A DNA stretch of 31,341 nt from Acidobacteriota bacterium (GTDB lineage Bacteria; Acidobacteriota; UBA6911; RPQK01; JADFOI01), in contig JACZQQ010000002.1 of the NCBI GenBank assembly GCA_022545645.1, positions 1 to 31,341 on the forward strand, read 5' to 3'. Positions 7,753 through 16,098 of this stretch are shown one piece after another. A program made the translations under genes and the position numbers. Position 1 is the first letter of the stretch. Every line of letters starts with the position of its first letter. Below the pieces are notes generated by a model. It saw nothing but the letters and a program-made list of their open reading frames with translations, had not been told where the DNA came from and searched no databases.

Positions 7753-10104
7753 ATGAATCAATCAATGCATCATGTTGGCGTTCTTGGCGCCGGGACCATG
7801 GGTACCCAAATTAGCGCCCATTTGGCCAACGTGGGGGTCAAGACTCTCCTTCTGGATCTCCCTTCCCAGGAATCGGATCGCAGTTCCATTGCACGCCGGG
7901 CTGTGGAGCAGCTCTCCTCAATCCAGCCACCTCCTCTCTACTCCCCCGACAAGCTCAGTCTCATCCAGGTTGGGAACTTTGAAGATGATTTACCCCGGCT
8001 CTCTTCCTGCCAGTGGATCATCGAATGCGTGGTTGAAAAACTTGAGATCAAACACCAGCTTTGGGAAAAGGTAGAACCGCATCGGAGTCCCGATACCATT
8101 GTTTCCACCAACAGCAGTGGACTACCGGTGGCAGAGATCGCACAAGGGAGGTCTGAGGATTTTCAGAAACACTGGCTGGGCACTCACTTCTTTAATCCTC
8201 CCCGATATATGAGGCTCCTGGAGTTGATCCCTACCGCCCGTACTCTGCCCCAGGTGGTGGAGAGCATAGCCTCAGTTGGAGATCGGCTCCTGGGCAAGGG
8301 GATCGTGATTGCCAAGGATCGGCCCAACTTTGTCGCTAATCGGATGGGGTCTTTCGCAGCCGTTCGGGCCTTGGAACTCATGCAGGAACTGGGTCTGACC
8401 ATCGAGGAGGTCGATACGCTGACGGGGCCGGTGACGGGGTTTCCCAAGACCGGAACTTTCCGACTGGCGGATCTGGTGGGTATCGACATCATGCTCGACG
8501 TGGTGGACAATCTGTATCAGAACCTCCCTGAGGATCCCTGGAGGGAGAGCTTTCGCTTCACCTCGCTTTTCAAGCAACTGGTGGAACGTGGCTGGAAGGG
8601 TCTGAAGACAGGACAGGGGTTTTACAAAAAGGAGGGGAAGGAGATCCTTGTTCTGGATCCTGAAACCTTTGAGTATCGGAGACGCAAGAAGCCCAACCTT
8701 CCTTCTGTGGAGAGGGTGCGTCATGAAGCTAGCACCATCAAGCGCATAGGGACTCTCCTGAAATCCGAAGACAAGGCGGGTGCTTTCCTGTGGCCATTTT
8801 TCCGGGACATCTTTTTGTATGCTGCAGAGCGAGTCCCGGAAATCACCGATGAGTCCTATCAGATCGACAGAGCCATGAGATGGGGTTTCAATTGGGAGTT
8901 TGGGCCCTTCGAACTGTGGCAGGAGCTGGGTGTAGAGGAGATATCGGAACGAATCCGCCAGGATAAAAAGGTGCTCCCGGAATGGGTGGAAGAGCTTCAA
9001 AAACGGGATTCCAAGTGCTTTTACCGGGTCGAGTCAGATCATCAAGTGTTTTTCGATCTGGGAGCCCGTGAATACCAGGTCTTGAGTGAGGATCCCGAGA
9101 AGATCCAGCTCACCATTCTCAAAAAACAGAATAAAGTCATCCGTTCCAACGCTGGGGCCAGTCTGTTCGATCTCGGAGACGGGGTCGCTTGTCTTGAGTT
9201 TCACAGCAAGATGAACGTTATCGGTGGTGACGTTGTCGATTTGGCCCGTTGGGCTGTAGATGAGGTGGAAAAAGACTGGGTGGGGCTGGTCATTGGCAAC
9301 CAGGGAAAGAATTTTTCTGTGGGAGCCAATTTGATGCTTCTTCTACTGGAGGCCCAGGAGGGAAACCGGGAGGAGATCGACCAGATGGTCCGGGCTTTTC
9401 AGCAGATGACCCTGTCTTTTCGATATTCTGCCAGGCCGGTGGTGGCTGCTCCTTTCCAGCGGGTGTTCGGAGGGGGGGCTGAGGTCTGCTTGGGATGTGA
9501 TGCGGTCGTGGCCTCCTCAGAGACCTACATGGGACTGGTTGAGGTTGGGGTTGGACTCGTGCCTGCTGGGGGCGGAGTCAAGGAAATGCTGATTCGCCAT
9601 TTCCAGGAGGCACGTTCGATTCCCGAAACGGACCTCTTTCCCGCCCTGAAGAAGGCCTTTCGGACGATCGGCACCGCTCAGGTCAGTCGAAGCGGTGAAG
9701 ATGCGAAGAGGTTGCAATTGTTGCGCCCCAGCGACATTGTAGAGATCAATTCACAACGGCTTCTTTCCAGAGCAAAACAAGAGGTGATCCGATTGGCTGA
9801 AGCAGGATATGTCCGGCCCGAGCCAGAGCAGAACATTCCAGCTCTGGGCAACTCCGCTCTTGCGGTTTTGAAGGTGGGGATGCACCTGATGCAGCGAGCG
9901 GGATACATCTCAGAGCACGACTTCTTGATTGGAAAAAAACTTGCCCACATCCTCACGGGAGGTGACCTCAACCATCCGACCACGGTTTCTGAGCAGTACC
10001 TTCTGGACTTGGAGCGGGAGGCCTTTCTCTCTCTGTGTGGAGAAAGAAAGACGTTGGAACGAATTCAGCATACCCTCAAGACCGGCAAACCGCTCAGGAA
10101 CTGA
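7753..10104 (+). CDS. fadN: 3-hydroxyacyl-CoA dehydrogenase / enoyl-CoA hydratase, FadN type
   Basis: A 783-residue bifunctional beta-oxidation enzyme; I prefer ATG 7753 to the in-frame TTG at 7747. The N-terminal NAD-binding fold carries GAGTMG (residues 12-17). The dehydrogenase catalytic His is in GTHFFNPPRYM, followed by two dehydrogenase C-terminal domains to about residue 420. From about 480 is a crotonase fold with oxyanion-hole elements VGANL and GGGAE and an active-site region EVGVGLVPAGGG. This order (dehydrogenase first, hydratase second) and the length match FadN, not FadB or FadJ. Its usual partners, a thiolase (fadA) and an acyl-CoA dehydrogenase, do not follow; instead comes a repeat region and the his operon. 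It is 45 bp downstream of korB and could share its transcript. Confidence 0.9.
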   Translation: MNQSMHHVGVLGAGTMGTQISAHLANVGVKTLLLDLPSQESDRSSIARRAVEQLSSIQPPPLYSPDKLSLIQVGNFEDDLPRLSSCQWIIECVVEKLEIKHQLWEKVEPHRSPDTIVSTNSSGLPVAEIAQGRSEDFQKHWLGTHFFNPPRYMRLLELIPTARTLPQVVESIASVGDRLLGKGIVIAKDRPNFVANRMGSFAAVRALELMQELGLTIEEVDTLTGPVTGFPKTGTFRLADLVGIDIMLDVVDNLYQNLPEDPWRESFRFTSLFKQLVERGWKGLKTGQGFYKKEGKEILVLDPETFEYRRRKKPNLPSVERVRHEASTIKRIGTLLKSEDKAGAFLWPFFRDIFLYAAERVPEITDESYQIDRAMRWGFNWEFGPFELWQELGVEEISERIRQDKKVLPEWVEELQKRDSKCFYRVESDHQVFFDLGAREYQVLSEDPEKIQLTILKKQNKVIRSNAGASLFDLGDGVACLEFHSKMNVIGGDVVDLARWAVDEVEKDWVGLVIGNQGKNFSVGANLMLLLLEAQEGNREEIDQMVRAFQQMTLSFRYSARPVVAAPFQRVFGGGAEVCLGCDAVVASSETYMGLVEVGVGLVPAGGGVKEMLIRHFQEARSIPETDLFPALKKAFRTIGTAQVSRSGEDAKRLQLLRPSDIVEINSQRLLSRAKQEVIRLAEAGYVRPEPEQNIPALGNSALAVLKVGMHLMQRAGYISEHDFLIGKKLAHILTGGDLNHPTTVSEQYLLDLEREAFLSLCGERKTLERIQHTLKTGKPLRN

Positions 10105-10124
10105 GAGCCGCTCTACGAGCGGCG

Positions 10125-10269
10125 TTTCAGGTTCCAAGTTCCAAGTTCCAGGTGTGAAGAGGAGGCGCGACTCCTAAATAGCTGACTGCCTGACTGGCTG
10201 ATCACAGTCCTTGGACCGCAGACCGGCTGAAATCCGAAAACGTGGAACCTGAAACTTGGAACCTGGAAG
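10125..10269. repeat. Paired inverted heptanucleotide repeat arrays (large stem-loop)
   Basis: The left array at 10125-10152 consists of heptamers (TTTCAGG, TTCCAAG, TTCCAAG, TTCCAGG). The right array at 10242-10269 is the complementary form (GTGGAAC, CTGAAAC, TTGGAAC, CTGGAAG). Positions 10129-10152 can pair with 10241-10264 at about 21 of 24 bases, so the 223-bp gap after fadN could fold into one large stem. Nothing gene-like is visible inside. Confidence 0.7.
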
Positions 10270-10290
10270 GCGCGCGAAGGCGCGCTTTTT
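10270..10290 (+). terminator. GC-rich hairpin followed by T-tract, probable fadN terminator
   Basis: GCGCGC (10270-10275), loop GAAG, GCGCGC (10280-10285), then TTTTT and more T-rich sequence: a classical intrinsic terminator shape on the plus strand. It separates fadN from the histidine operon. Confidence 0.6.
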
Positions 10291-10292
10291 GT

Positions 10293-10321
10293 TTGCATTA
10301 TCTGTTTTAGTGTGGTAAAAC
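10293..10321 (+). promoter_or_regulatory. Candidate his operon promoter, possibly giving a leaderless mRNA
   Basis: TTGCAT (10293-10298) and TAAAAC (10316-10321) are 17 bp apart. Both hexamers are only partial matches to sigma-70 consensus (3 of 6 and 4 of 6). A start site seven bases beyond the -10 would fall on the A of the yerC ATG at 10328, and no ribosome binding site is visible before that ATG. It follows directly on the terminator. Confidence 0.35.
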
Positions 10322-10327
10322 GTTAGC

Positions 10328-10624
10328 ATGGAACGAGAACTGAAGAATGATCCCCGTGTGAAGGAGTTGTTCGAGGTCATTGTGCATCTCGAGGACCCGG
10401 TCGAGTGTGCCCGCTTCTTTCGCGATTTGTGTACGTTGACCGAATTGAAAGCCATGGCCGAACGATGGCAGGTCGCCCAAATGTTGTCTGAGGATATTCC
10501 TTATCGGAAGATTAGCCAACGAACAGGTGCCAGTACGGCAACCATTACCCGTATCGCCCGCTGGCTGAAGTACGGTGAGGGTGGATACCGTATTATGCTG
10601 GAGCGGGTGAGGAAACAAGTATGA
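10328..10624 (+). CDS. yerC: YerC/YecD-type TrpR-like DNA-binding protein
   Basis: A 98-residue TrpR-superfamily protein with the conserved core TLTELKAMAERWQVAQML and a helix-turn-helix, YRKISQRTGASTATITRIAR, near residues 60-80, typical of the YerC/YecD family. It has no enzymatic domain and is cytoplasmic. Its stop overlaps the hisG start (ATGA at 10621-10624), so the two are translationally coupled. Position at the head of the his operon suggests that it regulates histidine biosynthesis, perhaps its own operon. That role is inferred from context; the effector is unknown. The start lacks a ribosome binding site and may be leaderless. Confidence 0.85.
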   Translation: MERELKNDPRVKELFEVIVHLEDPVECARFFRDLCTLTELKAMAERWQVAQMLSEDIPYRKISQRTGASTATITRIARWLKYGEGGYRIMLERVRKQV

Positions 10625-11499
10625 AGTTCAACAGTGACAACCTGAAGATTGCGGTGCAGAAAAAGGGGCGCCTGGCCGAACCTTCCAGGCAGATTCTCAA
10701 GTCCATTGGCTTGGATTTTGAGCACTACGAAGGAAGATTATTCTCTCCCTGTCGGAATTTTCCTCTGGATATCCTTTTTCTGCGTGACGACGACATTCCG
10801 GAGTACGTCCAGGATGGGGTGACGGACCTGGGCATCGTGGGACTGAATGTCGTCCAGGAAAAGGCTGCCCAGGTGGTGGAACTGGATTCTCTTGGTTTTG
10901 GGACTTGCACCCTGTCCATTGCCGTCCCCAGAAACAGCTCCTTTCGCAGTGTCTACGACCTGGAGAATAAACGGATCGCAACTTCTTATCCTCGAGTACT
11001 GAAAAGGTTTCTAGAGATGAAAAAGATCAAGGCTCGAATCATTGAGATTAGTGGGTCCGTGGAAATCACTCCCAGTCTCGATGTCGCCGATGCCATTTGC
11101 GACCTGGTTTCAACGGGAAGCACCCTACAAATCAATGAGTTGGAGCCGATTGAGATCGTTCTCAAGTCGGAGGCCTTTTTGATTGCCAATCCCCAATCCT
11201 TAAAAGATCCTAAACGCCAGGAGATGACGGAGCGACTTCGGGTGCGCCTTCAGGGAAACCTCCGGGCTCGAAGGAGCAAATACGTCATGATGAACGCTCC
11301 CAATGAGGCCCTGGAGGAGATCAGGAAGATTTTGCCTGGAATGAAAAGCCCCACCGTCATGCCCTTGGCCGAAGAGGATATGGTGGCTATTCACTCCGTC
11401 GTTCCCGAGGATGTGTTCTGGGATGTCATGGAAAAACTGAGGAAAACAGGGGCCTCCGACATTCTCGTTGTTCCTATAGAAAAGATGGTTTCGGAATGA
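10621..11499 (+). CDS. hisG: ATP phosphoribosyltransferase, long form
   Basis: A 292-residue HisG, the first committed enzyme of histidine synthesis (ATP plus PRPP to phosphoribosyl-ATP). The N-terminal half has the periplasmic-binding-like fold (IAVQKKGRLAEPS, GVTDLGIVGLNVV) and the PRPP-loop region DLVSTGSTLQIN. The last 80 or so residues form the PII-like regulatory domain of the long form (RRSKYVMMNAPNEAL to DILVVPIEKM), so feedback inhibition by histidine is expected and no HisZ is needed. It overlaps yerC upstream and hisD downstream, both by ATGA. Confidence 0.95.
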   Translation: MKFNSDNLKIAVQKKGRLAEPSRQILKSIGLDFEHYEGRLFSPCRNFPLDILFLRDDDIPEYVQDGVTDLGIVGLNVVQEKAAQVVELDSLGFGTCTLSIAVPRNSSFRSVYDLENKRIATSYPRVLKRFLEMKKIKARIIEISGSVEITPSLDVADAICDLVSTGSTLQINELEPIEIVLKSEAFLIANPQSLKDPKRQEMTERLRVRLQGNLRARRSKYVMMNAPNEALEEIRKILPGMKSPTVMPLAEEDMVAIHSVVPEDVFWDVMEKLRKTGASDILVVPIEKMVSE

Positions 11500-12791
11500 A
11501 GTCCTATCGACTTGAAGAGCTTAGCCCTGAGGGTCTTGAAGAACTGTGCCGGCGCAATCCGGTCGCTGATCCGGAAAGGATGGAAACCTGTCGCACGATT
11601 TTCGATGACGTTTCTCGACTCGGTGATGAAGCTGTCGGGAAGTATACGCGTCGCTTTGACGGCGTGGCCCTGCCGGACCATCGAGTCTCGCGCCAGGAGT
11701 TTACTTCGGCAGCAGAGGGGATCTCGAATCTTGCCGTAAAGGCGCTGGAACGGGCGGCACAAAACATTCAGACCTTTCACGCTGCCCAGCAGGTTTTTGA
11801 AGGGCCGGTCAAGGTCGAACCGGGAGTCCGTTGCTGGAGGGAAAACCGTGCTATTGACTCCGTAGGACTCTATGTACCGGGCGGAAATGCGGTTCTTCCT
11901 TCCACGGTTCTCATGCTCGGAATTCCTGCTCGTTTGGCGGGATGTCGAGAGATCTGTCTCTGTGTGCCTCCTCGGAAAGATGGCCGTATCTCCGCTGAAG
12001 TCCTGGTTGCCGCACAAATCACAGGGATCAGCAAGGTCTTCAAGATCGGAGGGGCTCAAGCCATTGCTGCCCTGGCCTTGGGAACCGAGACCGTTCCCAA
12101 GGTGGATAAGATCGTGGGTCCCGGCAATCGCTGGGTCCAAACCGCCAAACTGCTGGCTGTGCTCGAGGGGGTTGCGATTGACATGGTGGCTGGCCCCACC
12201 GAGGTTCTGGTCGTTGCCGATGATTCCGCCTCGCCTGAATTGATCGCCAGTGACCTGATTTCTCAGGCTGAACATGGAGGGGACAGTCGGGCTATTCTGG
12301 TGTCGACTTCAAAGGAGATCCTTGAGGAAGTGAGCCAGAAAGTGGAGAGCCAGGTTCAGGACCTACCCCGGAGGGACTTCGCCGTGGAGGCACTGGCAGG
12401 AAGTTTCTTTATCCAGGTGCCCTCCATGGAGGAAGCCTTTGAATTTGTCAATCGGTATGCTCCCGAGCACTTGATCCTGCATCTGGAGGGCCCTGAAAAA
12501 TGGGTGGAGAAGGTGCAGAGTGCGGGGTCAGTGTTTCTGGGACCCTGGTCCCCTGAAGTTGCCGGGGACTACGCTTCGGGGACCAATCACACGCTGCCCA
12601 CCTCGGGCCTGGCCCGGGCCTTTTCGGGTGTGTCCCTGGATACCTTTGTCAAGAAAATTACTTTCCAGGAATTGACTCAAAAAGGGCTTCGAGAACTGGC
12701 CCCCACTTTGGAAACATTGGCTGCATTGGAGGGCCTGGAAGGGCACGGGCGAGCCGTTCGCGCAAGACTGAAGCAACCAACTGACAGCTGA
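11496..12791 (+). CDS. hisD: Histidinol dehydrogenase
   Basis: A 431-residue HisD, which oxidises histidinol to histidine in two NAD+-dependent steps at a zinc site. Conserved elements are DSVGLYVPGG, KIGGAQAIAALALGT, KVDKIVGPGN, AGPTEVLVVAD, ISQAEHGGDSRA (Gln and His ligand region) and ASGTNHTLPTSG. Length is as usual. The start overlaps the hisG stop. The final codons (QPTDS and stop) already lie within the heptanucleotide array that fills the gap to hisC. Confidence 0.95.
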   Translation: MKSYRLEELSPEGLEELCRRNPVADPERMETCRTIFDDVSRLGDEAVGKYTRRFDGVALPDHRVSRQEFTSAAEGISNLAVKALERAAQNIQTFHAAQQVFEGPVKVEPGVRCWRENRAIDSVGLYVPGGNAVLPSTVLMLGIPARLAGCREICLCVPPRKDGRISAEVLVAAQITGISKVFKIGGAQAIAALALGTETVPKVDKIVGPGNRWVQTAKLLAVLEGVAIDMVAGPTEVLVVADDSASPELIASDLISQAEHGGDSRAILVSTSKEILEEVSQKVESQVQDLPRRDFAVEALAGSFFIQVPSMEEAFEFVNRYAPEHLILHLEGPEKWVEKVQSAGSVFLGPWSPEVAGDYASGTNHTLPTSGLARAFSGVSLDTFVKKITFQELTQKGLRELAPTLETLAALEGLEGHGRAVRARLKQPTDS

Positions 12792-12841
12792 CAACGGACA
12801 CAGACCACAGACCACAGACCACAGACCACAGACCGCAGACC
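12779..12841. repeat. Heptanucleotide tandem array, ACAGACC core
   Basis: Five exact ACAGACC units at 12800-12834 plus GCAGACC at 12835-12841. They are preceded in the same 7-bp phase by AACTGAC, AGCTGAC and AACGGAC, which include the hisD stop codon. Degenerate 7-bp units seem to continue to about 12893. This array is the reason hisD and hisC do not overlap. Confidence 0.85.
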
Positions 12842-12894
12842 GGAAGAGAGGACTGAGTGCTGACAACAGACATCTCAAACCTGGAAGCTGAAAG

Positions 12895-13947
12895 ATGGAC
12901 ATAGCCGGACTCGTTAGACCCAATATCCTGACGCTGGAGCCCTATCACTCAGCACGGGAGATGATTCAGGAAGGTGTCTTGCTGGATGCCAACGAGAATC
13001 CCTACTCTCAGGAGTGGCAGGGTATTGGATTGAACCGTTATCCAGACCCTTATCAGCGAAAGCTTCGAAAGGCCATCGCCCGATACCTGGGTGTTGCAAG
13101 GGATAGCGTGGTGGCAGGAGTGGGCTCCGATGAGATATTCGACTGGATCTTCAAGGTATTTTGCCAACCCGGAAAAGACCGCATTGCCATTGCTGAGCCC
13201 ACCTATGGGATGTACCAAGTAACGGCCAACATTTTTGGGATTCCCTGTTTTGAGTTCGGCTTCGATGAGGGCTTTTCTCTCAGTGCAAAGCGGTTCCTGA
13301 AAAGGGTCCCCTCCGATGCCAAGGTGCTGTTTCTCTGCTCACCCAATAATCCAACCGGGAACTTGTTGGAGCGGGAGCAAATTCTCCAGATCGCTCGAGA
13401 ATGGCAGAAGATCGTGGTGGTCGACGAAGCCTATATTGAGTTTGCCGATCAGCCCTCGCTGGTGTCTGACTTGAGTGAGGTCCCCAATTTGATTCTTCTT
13501 CGGACATTGTCCAAGGCTTTTGGACAAGCAGGCCTGCGTCTGGGCTATACGGTCGCTTCCCCCCAGATCGTCGCCCATTTCTTGAAGGTCAAGGCTCCTT
13601 ACAATTTGAATGTCCTAACCATGGAAAAGGGATGCCAGGTACTCGGTCAGGTTGAAAGCTATCTGGCCTGCGTTTCAGATATTCGAAAGGAGCGCGATAG
13701 AATGGCCGCCCAGTTGCGGGAACTACCCGAGATCGAAAAGGTCTTTCCTTCTCAGGCCAACTTTTTGCTTTTTCGTTGTCCGCAGGCCTCTCTTGTGTGT
13801 CAGCGACTTATGGAGAAAAATATTGTTGTTCGAGACAGGAGTTCGCTCAGGGACCTGGAAGATTGTATTCGAGTCAGTGTGGGGACTTCTTCAGAAAATG
13901 ATTTGTTTCTCAATGAATTGCAAAGAATTGTGAAGGGAATATTATGA
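12895..13947 (+). CDS. hisC: Histidinol-phosphate aminotransferase
   Basis: A 350-residue fold-type I PLP enzyme that transfers an amino group from glutamate to imidazole-acetol phosphate. It shows LDANENPYS, the substrate-phosphate region GVGSDEIFDW, CSPNNPTGN, VVDEAYIEF and the PLP lysine motif RTLSKAFGQAGLRLGY. Length matches the HisC family. It starts about 50 bp after the hisD array with only a weak purine-rich site (GAAAG) next to the ATG, and ends overlapping hisB by ATGA. Confidence 0.94.
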   Translation: MDIAGLVRPNILTLEPYHSAREMIQEGVLLDANENPYSQEWQGIGLNRYPDPYQRKLRKAIARYLGVARDSVVAGVGSDEIFDWIFKVFCQPGKDRIAIAEPTYGMYQVTANIFGIPCFEFGFDEGFSLSAKRFLKRVPSDAKVLFLCSPNNPTGNLLEREQILQIAREWQKIVVVDEAYIEFADQPSLVSDLSEVPNLILLRTLSKAFGQAGLRLGYTVASPQIVAHFLKVKAPYNLNVLTMEKGCQVLGQVESYLACVSDIRKERDRMAAQLRELPEIEKVFPSQANFLLFRCPQASLVCQRLMEKNIVVRDRSSLRDLEDCIRVSVGTSSENDLFLNELQRIVKGIL

Positions 13948-14543
13948 GCCAACGCACGGCATCGGTCAAAAGAAAGACGCGTGAAACCACGATTGAAATT
14001 GATTTGAATCTGGATGGCCAGGGAGAGTTTACCTGCAGCCTGGGCCTGGGATTTCTCGAGCACATGCTTGAATTGCTGGCTGCCCATGCCCGGATCGATC
14101 TGAAGGTACTGGCTGAAGGTGATCTCCAGGTGGATGACCATCATCTCACCGAGGATTTGGGGATTGCTCTGGGTCAGGCCATCGATAGCGCTCTTGGAAA
14201 GAAAGAGGGGTTGGAAAGATACGGATTCACCTTGCTTCCTATGGATGAGGTTCTGGTTGCGGTAGCGGTGGATGTGGGAGGACGCTTTGCTTTCTGCTGT
14301 GACTACCAACCCCAAAGAGAGAGGGTTGGTGATCTTTCCACGGAGTTGATCCCGCACTTCTTTAAATCTCTGGCCATGGCTGCAAAATGCAATTTGCATT
14401 TCAAGTTTTTGAATGCGGGGGAGAATGAGCACCATCGAATCGAGGCCATGTTCAAGGGCTTTGCCCGATCACTGAGGATGGCCGTTCGGATCGACCGGGA
14501 AGCTAGCGGGGGGAAAGTTCCCTCGACGAAAGGAGTGTTGTAG
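13944..14543 (+). CDS. hisB: Imidazoleglycerol-phosphate dehydratase
   Basis: A 199-residue single-domain HisB with no phosphatase domain. It carries the manganese-binding motifs LEHMLELLAAHARID, DDHHLTED and ENEHHRIEAMFK. It dehydrates imidazole-glycerol phosphate to the acetol. The start overlaps hisC, and a 227-bp repeat region separates it from hisH. The histidinol-phosphate phosphatase needed to complete the pathway is not in the window. Confidence 0.95.
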   Translation: MSQRTASVKRKTRETTIEIDLNLDGQGEFTCSLGLGFLEHMLELLAAHARIDLKVLAEGDLQVDDHHLTEDLGIALGQAIDSALGKKEGLERYGFTLLPMDEVLVAVAVDVGGRFAFCCDYQPQRERVGDLSTELIPHFFKSLAMAAKCNLHFKFLNAGENEHHRIEAMFKGFARSLRMAVRIDREASGGKVPSTKGVL

Positions 14544-14770
14544 TTTGTGCTTTCGTGAGTTCGTGCGGTGGTGCCGTTGTGCTGTGGTGCTGTCGTAAGT
14601 TTATGCTTTCGATTCATGTTTTCAGAAGAACACACTAAGAGCACAGGCTTATTCATTCATCAATTTACGACTGCACGACCGCACAACAGCACAGGTGACG
14701 AAGTCACCAACGCACCACAGCACGAAAGCACGAGGTGACGAAGTCACCAACAGCACGAAGGCACTAAGTT
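14544..14770. repeat. Inverted heptamer-type arrays and GAA-loop hairpins between hisB and hisH
   Basis: The left part (about 14546-14610) has 7-bp-phased GTGCTTT/CGTGAGT/TCGTGCG-type units. The right part (about 14668-14765) has complementary GCACGAC/GCACAAC/CAGCACG units, so the gap can fold back on itself. Two copies of the palindrome GGTGAC-GAA-GTCACC sit 40 bp apart at 14694-14708 and 14734-14748. No gene or clear promoter is visible, and hisH lacks a strong ribosome binding site. Confidence 0.75.
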
Positions 14771-15382
14771 ATGATCGTCGTTATTGATTACAAGGCCGGC
14801 AATCTCTACAACGTGGGAAATGCCTTGAAGTATCTGAAAGCGGACTTCACTGTTTCGGGAGATCCGGCCGTGGTGAGCCAGGCCGATAGGGTCATTCTCC
14901 CCGGGGTGGGATCGGCTCGAGCCGCCATGGAATCCTTGACTGAGCAGGGTTTGGTGGAGGTTCTCCAGGGTCTTCGAGTTCCTTTCCTGGGGATTTGCCT
15001 GGGACTTCAACTCCTCTTTGAGGTTTCTGATGAGGACAACACGCCCTGTCTGGGTCTTCTTCCAGGTACGGTCCGCCGATTCGACAGCTCTCAAATCAAG
15101 GTTCCGCACATCGGGTGGAACCAGGTCAGTGGCCTGGATGTCTCCTCACAGCCGCCTTCGATTCTGCTGAAGGGCATTCCCGAGGAGAGTTTCTTTTATT
15201 TCGTGCACAGCTATTTCGCTCCCCTGGTGAGTCCCTTTACTTTGGGTAAAACCGAGTACGGGAGCTGGTTCGGCTCAGTGGTGGCGCAAGAAAACTTTCA
15301 CGGTGTGCAGTTTCATCCCGAAAGATCGGGAGAAATTGGCCTCAAGGTGCTCCAGAATTTCCTGGAGGTGCAGGCCTCATGA
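14771..15382 (+). CDS. hisH: Imidazole glycerol phosphate synthase, glutaminase subunit
   Basis: A 203-residue class-I glutamine amidotransferase. The nucleophile is in FLGICLGLQLLF and the His/Glu pair in GVQFHPERSG; PGVGSARAAM and HSYFAPL also fit. It supplies ammonia to HisF for ring closure to IGP and AICAR. The ATG has only a poor upstream site. Its TGA overlaps the hisA ATG. Confidence 0.95.
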   Translation: MIVVIDYKAGNLYNVGNALKYLKADFTVSGDPAVVSQADRVILPGVGSARAAMESLTEQGLVEVLQGLRVPFLGICLGLQLLFEVSDEDNTPCLGLLPGTVRRFDSSQIKVPHIGWNQVSGLDVSSQPPSILLKGIPEESFFYFVHSYFAPLVSPFTLGKTEYGSWFGSVVAQENFHGVQFHPERSGEIGLKVLQNFLEVQAS

Positions 15383-16098
15383 TTGTGATTCCAGCTATCG
15401 ACTTGATCGCCGGAAAATGCGTGCGCCTCTATCAAGGAGACTTTGACCAACAAACGACCTATGACAACGATCCGATTGACCAGGCCCGGGAGTTTCAATC
15501 GGCTGGTTTTACTCGGTTGCACGTGGTGGACCTTGAAGGGGCGCGTACAGGATTGGGTCAGAATCGGCAGGTTATTCGTCATCTTGTTGAGGCGGTGGAT
15601 CTTCCCATTCAGATTGGCGGCGGGGTGCGTACCAGCCAGGATGTCCTCGAGTTGCTCGAGTTTGGCGTACGATACCTGATCTTGGGAACGGCGGCCTTGA
15701 CCGATCCGGAACGGGTGAGCCGCTGGGTGGAAAGGTGGGGGCCGACTCCCTTTATGATCAGTCTGGACTTAAAAGGGAAGGGTTTGCGCAGCCAGGGCTG
15801 GGTCGAGCGAAGTGGTGTTGAGCTGGCGGAGGCACTGGATCGAATTGCTGGCTGGGAGATTCCGCAAGTCATCTGCACCGATGTGGAGAGCGACGGTACG
15901 CTCAAACAGCCCAACTATTCGACCTATGAGAAATTGCGGGCCCAGTTGCCCGGCGATATCACTCTCATTGCGGCCGGAGGAATCAGCCGCCCGGAACACG
16001 TTTCCAGGCTTAAGGAGATGGGTGTCGATGGGGTTGTGGTGGGACGCGCTTTGTACGAAGGAGACAGGGTGTGGGAGAAACTGATTGATGCTGGCTAA
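15379..16098 (+). CDS. hisA: ProFAR isomerase
   Basis: A 239-residue (beta-alpha)8 barrel that isomerises ProFAR to PRFAR. Motifs are VIPAIDLIAGKCVRLYQGDF (first catalytic Asp), HVVDLEGA, IQIGGGVRT, the second-half CTDVESDGT and the phosphate-binding AAGGISRPEHV. Length is standard. It overlaps hisH by four bases and hisF by eleven. Confidence 0.95.
   Translation: MIVIPAIDLIAGKCVRLYQGDFDQQTTYDNDPIDQAREFQSAGFTRLHVVDLEGARTGLGQNRQVIRHLVEAVDLPIQIGGGVRTSQDVLELLEFGVRYLILGTAALTDPERVSRWVERWGPTPFMISLDLKGKGLRSQGWVERSGVELAEALDRIAGWEIPQVICTDVESDGTLKQPNYSTYEKLRAQLPGDITLIAAGGISRPEHVSRLKEMGVDGVVVGRALYEGDRVWEKLIDAG

Noticed and set aside
11391..12275. Minus-strand open frame of nearly 300 codons
   Set aside because: It is antisense to hisG/hisD, which are certain, and has no recognisable domain.
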